From Bradyrhizobium sp. S69 (GTDB taxonomy: Bacteria > Pseudomonadota > Alphaproteobacteria > Rhizobiales > Xanthobacteraceae): a stretch of DNA of 64,000 nucleotides. This document shows positions 44,101 to 51,543 of the stretch, in pieces. The stretch covers positions 1-64,000 of the forward strand of contig NZ_LMUK01000042.1 in the NCBI RefSeq assembly GCF_009766005.1, read 5' to 3'. The position numbers and the translations under genes were made by a program. Below the pieces are notes generated by a model. It did not search any database, was not told the DNA's origin, and saw only the letters and a program-made list of their open reading frames with translations. How positions within the stretch are numbered: position 1 is the first letter of the stretch; each line of letters starts with the position of its first letter.

Positions 44101-44354
44101 CGCGCGCGGACGGACCCAAGACCTATGTGCAGCATCTGGTCTCAGCGCAAAAGGACCGCGTCTGGAGCCTGATCGAGAATGGCGCGATCATCTATGTCTG
44201 CGGCGACGGCGGCAAGATGGAGCCGGACGTCAAGGCGGCATTGGTTGCGATCTATCGCGAGCGCAGCGGCGCCGATGCCGCGGCGGGGTCGCGCTGGATC
44301 GATGACCTCGGCGCCAAGAACCGCTATGTGCTGGATGTGTGGGCCGGCGGGTAG
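41118..44354 (+). CDS. Self-sufficient cytochrome P450:NADPH-P450 reductase fusion (CYP102A, P450BM3 type)
   Basis: This is a 1078-residue fusion. The P450 domain spans 1-465: AGHETT at 271-276, ExxR in KEALRLWP, and the haem loop FGNGQRACIG with Cys412. An Ala-rich linker leads to the FMN domain (VLYGSNLGTAEELA, about 501-514), the FAD domain (PRYYSISSSPSGE) and the NADPH domain (GPGTGLAPFRGF), ending in the conserved DVWAG. It should hydroxylate or epoxidise medium- to long-chain fatty acids with NADPH. The active-site Phe (BM3 Phe87) is kept as Phe92. The BM3 carboxylate anchors Arg47/Tyr51 appear replaced by Ala52/Ile56. MASSNRLSP is used as start; upstream ATGs lie in the repeat. Confidence 0.95.
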   Translation: MASSNRLSPIPQPPTKPVVGNMLSLDSSAPVQNLARLAKELGPIFWLDMMGAPIVIVSGHDLVEELSDEKRFDKAVRGALRRVRAVGGDGLFTADTTEPNWGKAHNILMQPFGNRAMQSYHPSMVDIAEQLVKKWERLNGDEEIDVVHDMTALTLDTIGLCGFDYRFNSFYRRDYHPFVASLVRSLETIMMIRGLPMENLWMRKRRRDLAGDVAFMNKMVDEIVAERRKNAEAAADKKDMLGAMMTGVDRSSGEQLDDVNIRYQINTFLIAGHETTSGLLSCAIYALLKHPDVLKKAYEEVDRVLGPDIEVRPTYQQVTQLTYVTQILKEALRLWPPAPAYGITPLSDETIGGKYKLKKNTFITVLVLALHRDPSVWGPNPDAFDPENFSREAEAARPLNAWKPFGNGQRACIGRGFAMHEAALAIGMILQRFKLIDVNRYQMVLKETLTIKPDGFKIKVRPRAEADRGAYAGRAASVAATSAAAAPRSQARPGHNTPLLVLYGSNLGTAEELATRVADLAEVNGFSTRLAPLDDFVGKLPEQGGVLIFCASYNGVPPDNATRFHQWLGGDLPKDAFAKLRYAVFGCGNSDWAATYQSVPRFIDEQLAAHGARSLYARGEGDARSDLDGQFESWFAAAAPAAMKELGVDTTLSRSADDAPLYTVEPVAPSAINTIVTQGGVAPMKVMANSELQNKIGANASERSTRHIEVHLPNGATYRVGDHLSVVPRNDPALVDSVARRFGFLPADQIRLQVAEGRRAQLPTGDTVSVGRLLTEFVELQQVATRKQIQIMSEHTRCPMTKPKLLAFVGDDAASAERYRGEVLAMRKSVFDLLEEHPACELPFHAFLEMLSLLAPRYYSISSSPSGEAGRCSITVAVVAAPASSGRGVYRGVCSNYLAGRRAGDTVHATVRETKAGFRLPEDAAVPIIMIGPGTGLAPFRGFLQERAARKAAAASLGPAMLFFGCRHPDQDYLYADELKAFAADGITELHTAFSRADGPKTYVQHLVSAQKDRVWSLIENGAIIYVCGDGGKMEPDVKAALVAIYRERSGADAAAGSRWIDDLGAKNRYVLDVWAGG

Positions 44355-44380
44355 AGTTTTTAGAACAAATCCTCACCACT

Positions 44381-44420
44381 GTCGTCCCGGCCTTGCGCCG
44401 GGACCCATACGCCGTGTCGC
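44381..44420. repeat. Repeat family D, half copy
   Basis: GTCGTCCCGGCCTTGCGCCG followed by GGACCCATACGCCGTGTC, matching the outer arm of the family-D elements at 9234 and 11400. Confidence 0.6.
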
Positions 44421-44467
44421 CTCATTTTAGCAGGGCCGTTGAGCCATCTGCCTGAAGCTATCTCGGC

Positions 44468-44574
44468 CGTCATCCTGAGGTGCTCGCCGTCTTTGGCGAG
44501 CCTCGAAGGATGATGTTCAGCGTCGTTTGCGGCCACCCTTCGAGGCTCGCAAGGGCTCGCACCTCAGGATGACG
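44468..44574. repeat. Palindromic repeat family C copy
   Basis: CGTCATCCTGAGG to CCTCAGGATGACG with internal CTCGAAGGATG and CCCTTCGAG arms. It lies between the convergent CYP102A and GFA genes. Confidence 0.85.
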
Positions 44575-44627
44575 GTTCCGGTGTGTCCCGGCCTTCGCCG
44601 GGGCAACGTGATGTTGTTTTCCTTCGC

Positions 44628-45035
44628 TTACATCGGCGGCAGGCGTTCGAATGCCGGCATGCCCTGGGGAATCTGGTGGAAGTCCTGCTTGTCGACGGTA
44701 TAGATCGCCATTTGCGAGGTGCCGAACTGCGTGGGGTCGTCGAGCGTACCGACCTTCACCACCACGGCGGGCATGCCGACCGGCCGGGTGACGATATGCG
44801 TGCCGCATTCGGCGCAGAATTCCCGCGTCACCGGGTGTTCAAGATCGGTGCGCGAAAACTTCTTCGGCGTTCCCTTGGTGTACCCGAAGCTGTCGACCGG
44901 CATCAGCACGAACATGTTGGGCGAGCCGCCACTGATATATTGGCATTCGCGGCAATGGCATTGCCCCTTCAGCATCGGCGTGCCTTCGGCCTTGTAGCGC
45001 ACTTCGCCGCAATAACATCCGCCTTCCAGTTTCAT
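44628..45035 (-). CDS. GFA-domain protein (glutathione-dependent formaldehyde-activating enzyme-like)
   Basis: This is a 135-residue single-domain zinc protein. Cys7/Cys9 (GGCYCG), Cys26/Cys28/Cys31 (GQCHCREC) and Cys74/Cys77 (FCAECGTH) give the usual two zinc sites of the GFA/Mss4-like fold. The founding member was proposed to speed glutathione-formaldehyde adduct formation, but most family members have no proven reaction. The P450s in the window that could demethylate substrates would release formaldehyde, so a detoxification role is conceivable. It starts 21 bases after the alpha/beta hydrolase stop, suggesting a two-gene unit. Confidence 0.85.
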   Translation of the reverse strand: MKLEGGCYCGEVRYKAEGTPMLKGQCHCRECQYISGGSPNMFVLMPVDSFGYTKGTPKKFSRTDLEHPVTREFCAECGTHIVTRPVGMPAVVVKVGTLDDPTQFGTSQMAIYTVDKQDFHQIPQGMPAFERLPPM

Positions 45036-45056
45036 GTCGTCCTCCCTCGGTTGTGG

Positions 45057-45980
45057 TTAGTGTGTCGTCTTGCCGGACGCCGCGTGGGCATGTTGGTCGA
45101 TCGCGCCGATGATCTGAGGCCACATCGGGATCGGCAGCGCGTGTCCCATGCCGTCGATCATCAACAGCTTGGCGCCGGGGATTGAGGCCGCGGTATCCTT
45201 GCCGCCCTCCGGGCGCACCAGCGGATCGACGGTGCCGTGAATGACCAACGTCGGCGCCTTCACCGAGGCCAGCCGCGGCTTGCGGCTGCCGGACGCCAGG
45301 ATCGCGCGAAGCTGCCGTCCGACCCCGGCTGGATTCAGCCCGCGCTCGAAGCTGCGTTCGGCGCGCGCGCGATCCTGCGCCTCGTCTTCCGGGAAATGAC
45401 CGACGCGCAGCACCTTCCAGGTCTGGGCAAAGCGTATGATGTACTCGTCCCGCGTCGCGACCGGTGGTGCCATCAGCATCGCGGTCGCTTCGCGGGTCGG
45501 CGGCGGCACTTTGGGATTACCGGTGGTCGACATGATCGAGGTCAGCGACCGCACCCGTTCGGGAAACGAGATCGCGACTTCCTGGGCGATCATGCCGCCC
45601 ATCGACGCGCCCACCAGATGCGCCGATTTGATTTTCAGCGCGTCCATCAGTCCGACCACATCCTGCGCCATGTCGTAGAGCTTGTAGGGCGCGGCGACCG
45701 GGATCCTCAGGAAACGCAGCTTGAGCAGTTCGAGCGGCGTCAGGCGCCCGCCGCCGGAGAGCTGGCTCGACTTGCCGATGTCGCGATTGTCGAAGCGGAT
45801 GACGCGAAATCCGCGCGCCGCCAACTGCCGGCAGAATTCGTCGTCCCAAAGAATCATCTGGGCGCCGAGCCCCATGATCAGCAGCAGCGGTTCGGCATCG
45901 GCGTCGCCGAAGATTTCGTAGCAAAGATCGAGGCCATTGGCGCGGGCGATCTGCGCAGGCTGATGGGCGAGCGAATTCAC
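45057..45980 (-). CDS. Alpha/beta hydrolase
   Basis: This is a 307-residue hydrolase. The oxyanion strand is LLLIMGLGAQMILWDDEFC, the nucleophile elbow GASMGG holds the Ser, the acid is in IHGTVDPLV and the His in DGMGHALPIPMW. It matches the broad esterase/lipase group often annotated as PF00561 alpha/beta hydrolases. No substrate is indicated. It is divergent from the PHA gene set, with 180 bases between, and probably forms a unit with the GFA gene downstream. Confidence 0.83.
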   Translation of the reverse strand: MNSLAHQPAQIARANGLDLCYEIFGDADAEPLLLIMGLGAQMILWDDEFCRQLAARGFRVIRFDNRDIGKSSQLSGGGRLTPLELLKLRFLRIPVAAPYKLYDMAQDVVGLMDALKIKSAHLVGASMGGMIAQEVAISFPERVRSLTSIMSTTGNPKVPPPTREATAMLMAPPVATRDEYIIRFAQTWKVLRVGHFPEDEAQDRARAERSFERGLNPAGVGRQLRAILASGSRKPRLASVKAPTLVIHGTVDPLVRPEGGKDTAASIPGAKLLMIDGMGHALPIPMWPQIIGAIDQHAHAASGKTTH

Positions 45981-46161
45981 TTGGGCCGTTCCTCCGGTGG
46001 CAGACTTTCCGCAACCTTATGACACGGCTTCCCGCAACGCAAAGGTCTTCCGATTCGCGGCGACCGAGGCCGGCGCAGTTGACCCGGCCGCCGCAACGGT
46101 GTCGTATGCGCGAAAATGAGGAGGGCAAAAAAGCTCTCGTGAGTAGCGCGGGAGGGCGCCA

Positions 46162-46548
46162 ATGGCCGACAAAGGCAACGATCCGGTCGCGATCTGGCAG
46201 ACCATGATCGGCGAGATGGAGAAGGGATTCAACTCCTTCGCCAATCAGGCGATGGCGTCGCCGGAATTCAGCAAGGTCGTCAACCAGGTTGGCGGAGCCT
46301 CGACGGGCGCGCAGAAGCAGCTCGGCGATCTCATGGAGAAATACCTCGTCAGCATGAACCTGCCGAGCCGAGCGCAGATGGTCGGCATGGCCGAGCGCCT
46401 GCAATCGATGGAAGGGCAGTTGAACGAGATCAAGGCGATGCTGCATCAGATGCAGCGCGCCTCCGGCGCGGGCGATGACGGGTCTTCCGGCGCGGCGCGC
46501 CCGCCGCGCACCAAACGTCCGCCGTCGCCGGGCGGAGAACCAAAATGA
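46162..46548 (+). CDS. Short PhaE-like subunit of class III PHA synthase
   Basis: This 128-residue protein is mostly helical. It begins MADKGNDPVAIWQTMIGEMEKGFNSFANQAMASPEFSK and has a coiled-coil-like stretch near 60-100 (MEKYLVSMNLPSRAQMVGMAERLQSMEGQLNEIKAML). The NLPSRAQ-x-x-x-x-x-ERL wording is the conserved C-terminal part of PhaE as I recall it. A proline/lysine-rich tail follows. Known PhaE proteins are about 350 residues, so this one is strongly shortened and keeps mainly the PhaC-contacting region. The next gene, phaC, overlaps its stop by four bases. It has a good GGGAGG ribosome site. Confidence 0.7.
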   Translation: MADKGNDPVAIWQTMIGEMEKGFNSFANQAMASPEFSKVVNQVGGASTGAQKQLGDLMEKYLVSMNLPSRAQMVGMAERLQSMEGQLNEIKAMLHQMQRASGAGDDGSSGAARPPRTKRPPSPGGEPK

Positions 46549-47642
46549 GCGCCGGTGCTGGTCTGAATCCTGCGGGCCTCGATCTGGCGGCGATCCCGGA
46601 GCGGATCCAGTCCGAGGTGCAACGCGCGATCCAGCGCAGCATCAAGGGCGTCGAATATCTTTCGACCTCGGGGCCGTCGCTCGGATCGACGCCAAAGGAC
46701 ATCCTGCATTCCCGCGGCACCATGAACCTCTATCACTATCGCCCGATGTCGGACGAGATCTACCGCGTGCCGATCCTGATCGTGATGGCGACCACCAACC
46801 GTGGCTACATTCTCGACCTGGTGCCCGGCCAGAGCTTCGTCGAGTTCCTGCTCAAGCGCGGCTACGACGTCTACATGCTGGACTGGACCGCACCGAAGCC
46901 GGAAGAGAAAAGCTTGCGGATGGAGGATTACGTCCTCGACTTCATTCCCGACTGCATTCGCCGCGTGCAGCAGGATTCCGGCGAGACCGATGTCTCGGTG
47001 ATCGGCTATTGCTTCGGCGGCGTGCTGTCGCTGCTCTATGGCTCGATTTTCAATGACGGGCCGATGAAGAACCTGATCTGCTTCACCACGCCGATCGATT
47101 TCCGCGAGATGAAGCTGTTCCAGAATTTCTCGGACCGGCGCTATTTCGATGTCGACGGTCTGGTCGACAGCGTTGGCAACGTGCCGGGCGACATGATCAT
47201 GACGTCGTTCGATATGCTGCGGCCGGCGTCGCGCGCATTCAGCCAGGTGCAGTTGTGGGACAACATCTGGAACGACGAGTACGTCAAAGGTTACCGGATG
47301 ATGGATCGCTGGGGCTCGGACACCTTGCCGTTGGCCGGCGAATATTTTCGTCAGACCGTCAAGGACCTGATGTGGGACAACAAGCTGTTCAACGACACCA
47401 TGTCGGTCGGCGGGCGCGCAGCCGACATCTCCAAAATCAAGGTGCCGATCCTGCACGCGGTTGCCGAGCATGATCACATCGTGCCCTATGACGCAGCCAA
47501 GCATCTGATCCCGAAGGTTGGCTCATCGGACAAGGAGGAAGTGATGCTGAAAGGCGGTCACGTCAGCCTCGTCGCCGGTGCCAATGCGATCAAGCGGCTG
47601 TGGCCGAAACTGGACTCCTGGCTAGGTGGAAGATCGATATGA
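46545..47642 (+). CDS. phaC: Polyhydroxyalkanoate synthase, class III type PhaC
   Basis: This is a 365-residue synthase that polymerises (R)-3-hydroxyacyl-CoA on the granule surface. The lipase-like box GYCFGG has catalytic Cys156; the other triad members are Asp310 (AEHDHIVP) and His339 (GGHVSLV). YDVYMLDWTAPKPEEKS at about 107-123 is a typical PhaC block. The length is that of class III catalytic subunits, which need PhaE; the upstream short PhaE-like gene overlaps its start. The next gene (GNAT) overlaps its stop. A phasin gene follows 900 bases later. Short-chain monomers such as 3-hydroxybutyrate are typical of this class. Confidence 0.9.
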   Translation: MSAGAGLNPAGLDLAAIPERIQSEVQRAIQRSIKGVEYLSTSGPSLGSTPKDILHSRGTMNLYHYRPMSDEIYRVPILIVMATTNRGYILDLVPGQSFVEFLLKRGYDVYMLDWTAPKPEEKSLRMEDYVLDFIPDCIRRVQQDSGETDVSVIGYCFGGVLSLLYGSIFNDGPMKNLICFTTPIDFREMKLFQNFSDRRYFDVDGLVDSVGNVPGDMIMTSFDMLRPASRAFSQVQLWDNIWNDEYVKGYRMMDRWGSDTLPLAGEYFRQTVKDLMWDNKLFNDTMSVGGRAADISKIKVPILHAVAEHDHIVPYDAAKHLIPKVGSSDKEEVMLKGGHVSLVAGANAIKRLWPKLDSWLGGRSI

Positions 47643-48232
47643 ACGAGACGCGCAGCTACCCCCGGCACATCAGGTCCGACGCCGGCGATATCGAATTCCG
47701 CCTGATGAGCCGGGCCGACGAAGCCGCGGTGCTGGCCTTCGCGCAAAAACTCCCGAGCCACGATCTTCTGTTCCTGCCGCGGAATATCAGCCAGCCCAAG
47801 GTGCTGTCGGCCTGGATCAACGAGATCGAGCGCGGCGCGATCACCAGCCTGCTCGCGGTCAAGGACGGCGAGGTCGTCGGCTGCGGCACGGTGGTGCGCG
47901 ATCCGCACTCATGGTCGCCGCATGTCGGCGAAATCCGCATGGTGGTATCGCTCGATGTCCGCGGCGCGGGCGTCGGACGGGCGTTGTCGCAGGAGACCTT
48001 TGCGCTGGCGCTCGCCGCCGGACTGGAAAAGATGTCGGTGCAGATGACGGTGGACCAGCAGGCGGCGATTACGCTGTTCGAGGGCCTCGGCTTCAAGGCC
48101 GAGGCGCTGCTGCGCGACCACGTCCGCGACGTTGATGGCAAGACGCACGATATCGTCATGCTCGGGCATAACGTGGCGCAGGTCAGGGCGCAGATGGAGG
48201 CCTATGGGCTGCCGGGGGCCGTACAACACTAG
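47639..48232 (+). CDS. GNAT-family N-acetyltransferase
   Basis: This is a 197-residue acetyltransferase. The acetyl-CoA loop is in VSLDVRGAGVGRALSQE, preceded by the IRMVVS strand, and LFEGLGFKAEALLRDHVRDVDGKTHD is the usual C-terminal motif. The acceptor is unknown. The start ATG overlaps the phaC stop (ATGA), with GGTGGA upstream, so it is translated with the PHA synthase; modification of a PHA protein or a CoA-related metabolite is possible but not shown. Confidence 0.83.
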   Translation: MNETRSYPRHIRSDAGDIEFRLMSRADEAAVLAFAQKLPSHDLLFLPRNISQPKVLSAWINEIERGAITSLLAVKDGEVVGCGTVVRDPHSWSPHVGEIRMVVSLDVRGAGVGRALSQETFALALAAGLEKMSVQMTVDQQAAITLFEGLGFKAEALLRDHVRDVDGKTHDIVMLGHNVAQVRAQMEAYGLPGAVQH

Positions 48233-48381
48233 AGGCGCCTCTGCCGACGCGACACCGTACCGCGGAGCCAGACACAAAATTGCGAAAACGACCCCATGCA
48301 CAGTAGATGGGGCCGACTCGGCATTAGCCCAAAGTGGATCTTTTGCCGGTTCTCTGGGTAGAACGCTCATCCATCGGGCTA

Positions 48382-48429
48382 ATCACGAATTCGTGATATC
48401 GCGGTGCAACATTGATGTTGCGATGCACC
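48382..48429. promoter_or_regulatory. Palindrome cluster upstream of the phasin gene
   Basis: A perfect 16-base palindrome ATCACGAATTCGTGAT lies at 48382-48397. It is followed by nested inverted repeats GGTGCA/TGCACC (48403-48429) and GCAACA-TTGA-TGTTGC (48406-48421). PhaR-type PHA regulators bind TGC-rich inverted repeats, so the second site is a candidate phasin operator. The start codon is at 48514. Confidence 0.45.
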
Positions 48430-48513
48430 ATTAACTATGGCACAAGGATCTCGCCCCGGGCCACACCGGACGGGGTGAGCCCATAGCTCAAACCTGAGGA
48501 TGGAGAGACCCAC

Positions 48514-48981
48514 ATGACCACCGAAACCAATTCCGTGCTGAACAGCGTCAAGGACGCTTTCGCTCCCGTTACCGACGCCTTCAAGAACCTTGAAGTGCCC
48601 GAGGCTGCCCGCGAATTCGTGCGCAAGCAGGCCGAGACCGCCAAGGTGCGCGCTGCCGACCTGCACGCGGGTTCCGAGAAGGTGACCGCCGCGATCGAGA
48701 CCGCTGTTACCGGTTCGGTCTCCGAGGCCGCCAAGATCAGCCGCAACATCCAGCAGGCGCTCTACCAGGACGCCGAAGCGTTCTTCGCCGGCATCGACAA
48801 GCTCGCTTCCGCCAAGTCGCTCAATGAAGCGGTTCAGATCCAGTCGGACATGCTCCGTTCGCGTGGCGAAGTGTTCGTGTCGCGCGCCAAGTCGACCACC
48901 GAATATCTCGGCAAGCTCGTCGCCGACGGTGCCAAGACCGCGCAGGACAACTTCTCCAAGGTCTACACCAAGACCGCCTGA
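48514..48981 (+). CDS. Phasin
   Basis: This 155-residue amphipathic helical protein should coat polyhydroxyalkanoate granules. It has no signal peptide or membrane helix. FKNLEVPEAAREFVRKQAETAKVRAADLHAG and the later EAFFAGIDKLASAKSLNEAVQIQSDMLR match the alphaproteobacterial phasin family. The size is typical. It has its own upstream region with nested palindromes and its own terminator, so it is a single-gene unit. It is probably strongly expressed and linked to PHA levels. Confidence 0.92.
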   Translation: MTTETNSVLNSVKDAFAPVTDAFKNLEVPEAAREFVRKQAETAKVRAADLHAGSEKVTAAIETAVTGSVSEAAKISRNIQQALYQDAEAFFAGIDKLASAKSLNEAVQIQSDMLRSRGEVFVSRAKSTTEYLGKLVADGAKTAQDNFSKVYTKTA

Positions 48982-49010
48982 TCGCGACCGTTCAGCCAAC
49001 TGCTCTTTTC

Positions 49011-49039
49011 GAAGGCTCGCTTAGGCGGGCCTTCTTTTT
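49011..49039 (+). terminator. Rho-independent terminator after phasin
   Basis: A ten-base stem GAAGGCTCGC / GCGGGCCTTC (one G-T pair) with a TTAG loop is followed by TTTTT. It lies 30 bases after the phasin stop. Confidence 0.88.
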
Positions 49040-49063
49040 GACTGGCATACCCTACATCGGCAC

Positions 49064-49200
49064 CGTCATCCCCGGGATGAACGCAATTGCGTTCACCCCT
49101 GAGGTGCGCGCTCTTGCGCGCCTCGAAGGATGGCCACAGGCACGGCGCTGAACAGCATCCTTCGAGGCGCGCAAGAAAGTGCGCGCACCTCAGGATGACG
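49064..49200. repeat. Palindromic repeat family C copy
   Basis: It begins CGTCATCCCCGGGATGAACG, includes GAACGCAATTGCGTTC, and ends CCTCAGGATGACG. The two inner arms are CTCGAAGGATG and CATCCTTCGAG. It lies between the phasin terminator and the DUF445 gene. Confidence 0.85.
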
Positions 49201-49250
49201 CTGGTGCGAGTGGCACCTATCTACAACCAAGATCAGCCGCGAAAGCCGTC

Positions 49251-50537
49251 ATGCCCCTTCCCAGCACCTTCTCGTTCTCGTCTCCCGGCGACGCGGCGCG
49301 CGCGGCGGAGTTGCGGCGCGTCAAGGCGCTGGCGACGCTGGTGCTGGCGGCCACACTCGCGCTGTTCGTGACGGCCAAGATCCTGCTGCCGGTGCATCCG
49401 GCGTTCGGCTTTGTCGCGGCTTTCGCCGAAGCCGCCACCATCGGCGGCCTCGCCGATTGGTACGCCGTGGTGGCGCTGTTTCGCAGGCCTCTGGGATTGC
49501 CGATCCCGCACACCGCGATCATCCAGGGCAACCAGCACCGCATCGCCGACAAGCTCGGCGAATTCATCGAGCAGCATTTTCTCGAAGCAGCCCCGGTCGA
49601 TGCGAAATTGCGCCAGATCGATTTCGGCTCGTTCATCGCCGACTGGTTGCGCGACCGCAAGCGCAGCACCGATCTCGCCCGCTTCGTGCTGCATTTGATG
49701 CCCGAGGCGCTCTCGGCGACCGAGAATTCGGGCCTGATGACCTTCATCACCCGGCGTGTCACCACGCAATTGCAGTCGATCGATCTGGCGCCGCTTGCCG
49801 CCGGCACGCTGCGTGCTTTCGTCGCCGAAGGCCGCCATCAGGGATTGCTCGACGATATCCTGCGCGCCATCGATCAGTCGCTGAAGCAGCCGAAAACCAT
49901 GGCGATGGTCCGCGAGAAAGTCCGCGACGAATTGCCGACGCTTTTGAAACTCTATCGCGCCGACAAGTTCCTGGTGAACAAGCTCCTTGCCTCCGCGACC
50001 TCGTTCTTCGACGACGTACGCAACGATCCCAGCCATCCGTTCCGCGGCGAGTTCGACCGCATGGTGCTGTCGTTCGTCGACCGGCTCGGCAGCGATCCGC
50101 TGTATGCCGGCAAGATCGACGGCCTGAAACGCGATCTGCTGGCGCGGCCCGAACTGGCCGATCTGGCGCGAAACATCTGGTCGAACGCGCGATCGTTCAT
50201 CGAGCGCAGCGCATCCGGCGAGAGCCAGGTGTTGCAGCAGCATCTCGGCCGTATGTTCATGGAAGCCGGGGAGGCGCTGGTCGGCGATGGCGAACTGCGC
50301 GGCGAAATCAACCAGGGTTTTGTCGCCGTGCTGCGAAGTTTCATCGCCGACCAGAAGAGCGGCGTCTCCACCTTCATCTCCGACCAGGTCAAGGGCTGGG
50401 ATATGGGTCAACTGATTTCGCTGATCGAAATCAACATCGGCCGCGACCTGCAATATATCCGCTTCAACGGCTCGCTGATCGGCGGTCTCGCGGGATTGGG
50501 GCTCTACACGGCCGAATTCCTGTTGCGGTGGCTGTGA
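49251..50537 (+). CDS. DUF445 membrane protein
   Basis: This is a 428-residue protein with one or two N-terminal membrane helices (ATLVLAATLALFVTAKILL and FGFVAAFAEAATIGGLADWYAVVALF, about 28-75) and one at the C-terminus (IGGLAGLGLYTAEFLLRWL). Between them is a long soluble helical part. GGLADWYAVVALFRRPLGLPIPHTAIIQGNQHRIADKLGEFI is the conserved DUF445 signature. The family's function is not established. The start MPLPSTFSF is the first ATG after the repeat. It appears to be a single gene. Confidence 0.85.
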   Translation: MPLPSTFSFSSPGDAARAAELRRVKALATLVLAATLALFVTAKILLPVHPAFGFVAAFAEAATIGGLADWYAVVALFRRPLGLPIPHTAIIQGNQHRIADKLGEFIEQHFLEAAPVDAKLRQIDFGSFIADWLRDRKRSTDLARFVLHLMPEALSATENSGLMTFITRRVTTQLQSIDLAPLAAGTLRAFVAEGRHQGLLDDILRAIDQSLKQPKTMAMVREKVRDELPTLLKLYRADKFLVNKLLASATSFFDDVRNDPSHPFRGEFDRMVLSFVDRLGSDPLYAGKIDGLKRDLLARPELADLARNIWSNARSFIERSASGESQVLQQHLGRMFMEAGEALVGDGELRGEINQGFVAVLRSFIADQKSGVSTFISDQVKGWDMGQLISLIEINIGRDLQYIRFNGSLIGGLAGLGLYTAEFLLRWL

Positions 50538-50772
50538 CTTTTAAACCACGGAAGCGAGTTTAGTTGTTGATGCCTATTGTCCGGTCCGGGCTCACCCGCT
50601 TGAATGCGCAAGACGACGACCTAACTTGATTCACAGGTTTTGTTGCATTGCGGAACGATTTGTCGAGATTGGCGTCTTCCCATCGATCGGGGTTGATTGA
50701 TCCCCGAATTTCATTTGACCTAATTGGCCGGCTGCCGCGACGTAAGGGGCCGGGCCAGAACAGGAGCTAAGA

Positions 50773-51543
50773 ATGTCCGTTGCTGCGCAGACGCTTGCCC
50801 CGCCTTCCAGGACCCTGATGTTTCTGGAAGGGCGCGCCATGCATGAATTCGGCGCCTTTCTCGGGGCGCTGCCGCTGCTCAGCCTGGCGCCGCGCGGCGA
50901 TGGCCATCCGGTGCTGGTGCTGCCCGGGCTGGTCGCTTCCGACATGTCGACCCGGCCGCTGCGCAGCTTCCTGAAGAGCCGCGGCTACGCCGTCAGCGGC
51001 TGGCGCCAAGGCCGCAATCTCGGACTGCGCGACGGCGTACAGCACGCGATGGTCGATCTGGTGAATGAACTCAGCGACGCGCATGGCCGCAAGATCAGCC
51101 TGGTCGGCTGGAGCCTGGGCGGTCTCTATGCGCGACAGCTCGCCAAGATGATGCCGGACCGGGTGCGCTCGGTGATCACGCTCGGCAGTCCGTTTGCCGG
51201 CAGCCCGAAGGCGACCAATGCCTGGCGGGTTTATGAGATGGCCAGCGGCCGCCGCGCCGACGAAGAGGACAGGCGGTTTGGCGGATCGCTGTCGGAAACG
51301 CCGCCGGTGCCGACCACCGCGATCTTCAGCCGCACCGATGGCATCTGCGCCTGGCAGGGCTGCATGGAAAAGACCTCGGCGACGTCGGAAAGCATCGAAG
51401 TCGAAAGCAGCCATTGCGGCATGGGCCATCACCCCGCCGTGGTCTATGCGGTGGCCGATCGCCTGGCGCAGCCCGAAGGCAAATGGGCGCCGTTCGATCG
51501 CTCGGGCTGGCGCAGCATGGTTTATCCGGATCCCACTCGCTAA
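50773..51543 (+). CDS. Alpha/beta hydrolase (paralogue of 37491-38309)
   Basis: This is a 256-residue hydrolase. The nucleophile elbow GWSLGG has Ser114. RGDGHPVLVLPGLVASDMST, VRSVITLGSPFAGSPKATNAWRVYE and SRTDGICAW are shared nearly word for word with the hydrolase at 37491, so the two arose by duplication. The closing His is probably in SSHCGMGHHPAVV. An AGGAG ribosome site is present. It stands alone between the DUF445 gene and paaX, with 234 bases upstream in which no clear element was found. Confidence 0.8.
   Translation: MSVAAQTLAPPSRTLMFLEGRAMHEFGAFLGALPLLSLAPRGDGHPVLVLPGLVASDMSTRPLRSFLKSRGYAVSGWRQGRNLGLRDGVQHAMVDLVNELSDAHGRKISLVGWSLGGLYARQLAKMMPDRVRSVITLGSPFAGSPKATNAWRVYEMASGRRADEEDRRFGGSLSETPPVPTTAIFSRTDGICAWQGCMEKTSATSESIEVESSHCGMGHHPAVVYAVADRLAQPEGKWAPFDRSGWRSMVYPDPTR

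Noticed and set aside
45981-46161. TTGACC-17-TCGTAT as the promoter of the PHA synthase genes
   Set aside because: The -10 match is only three of six and no other evidence supports it, so it was not listed as a feature.
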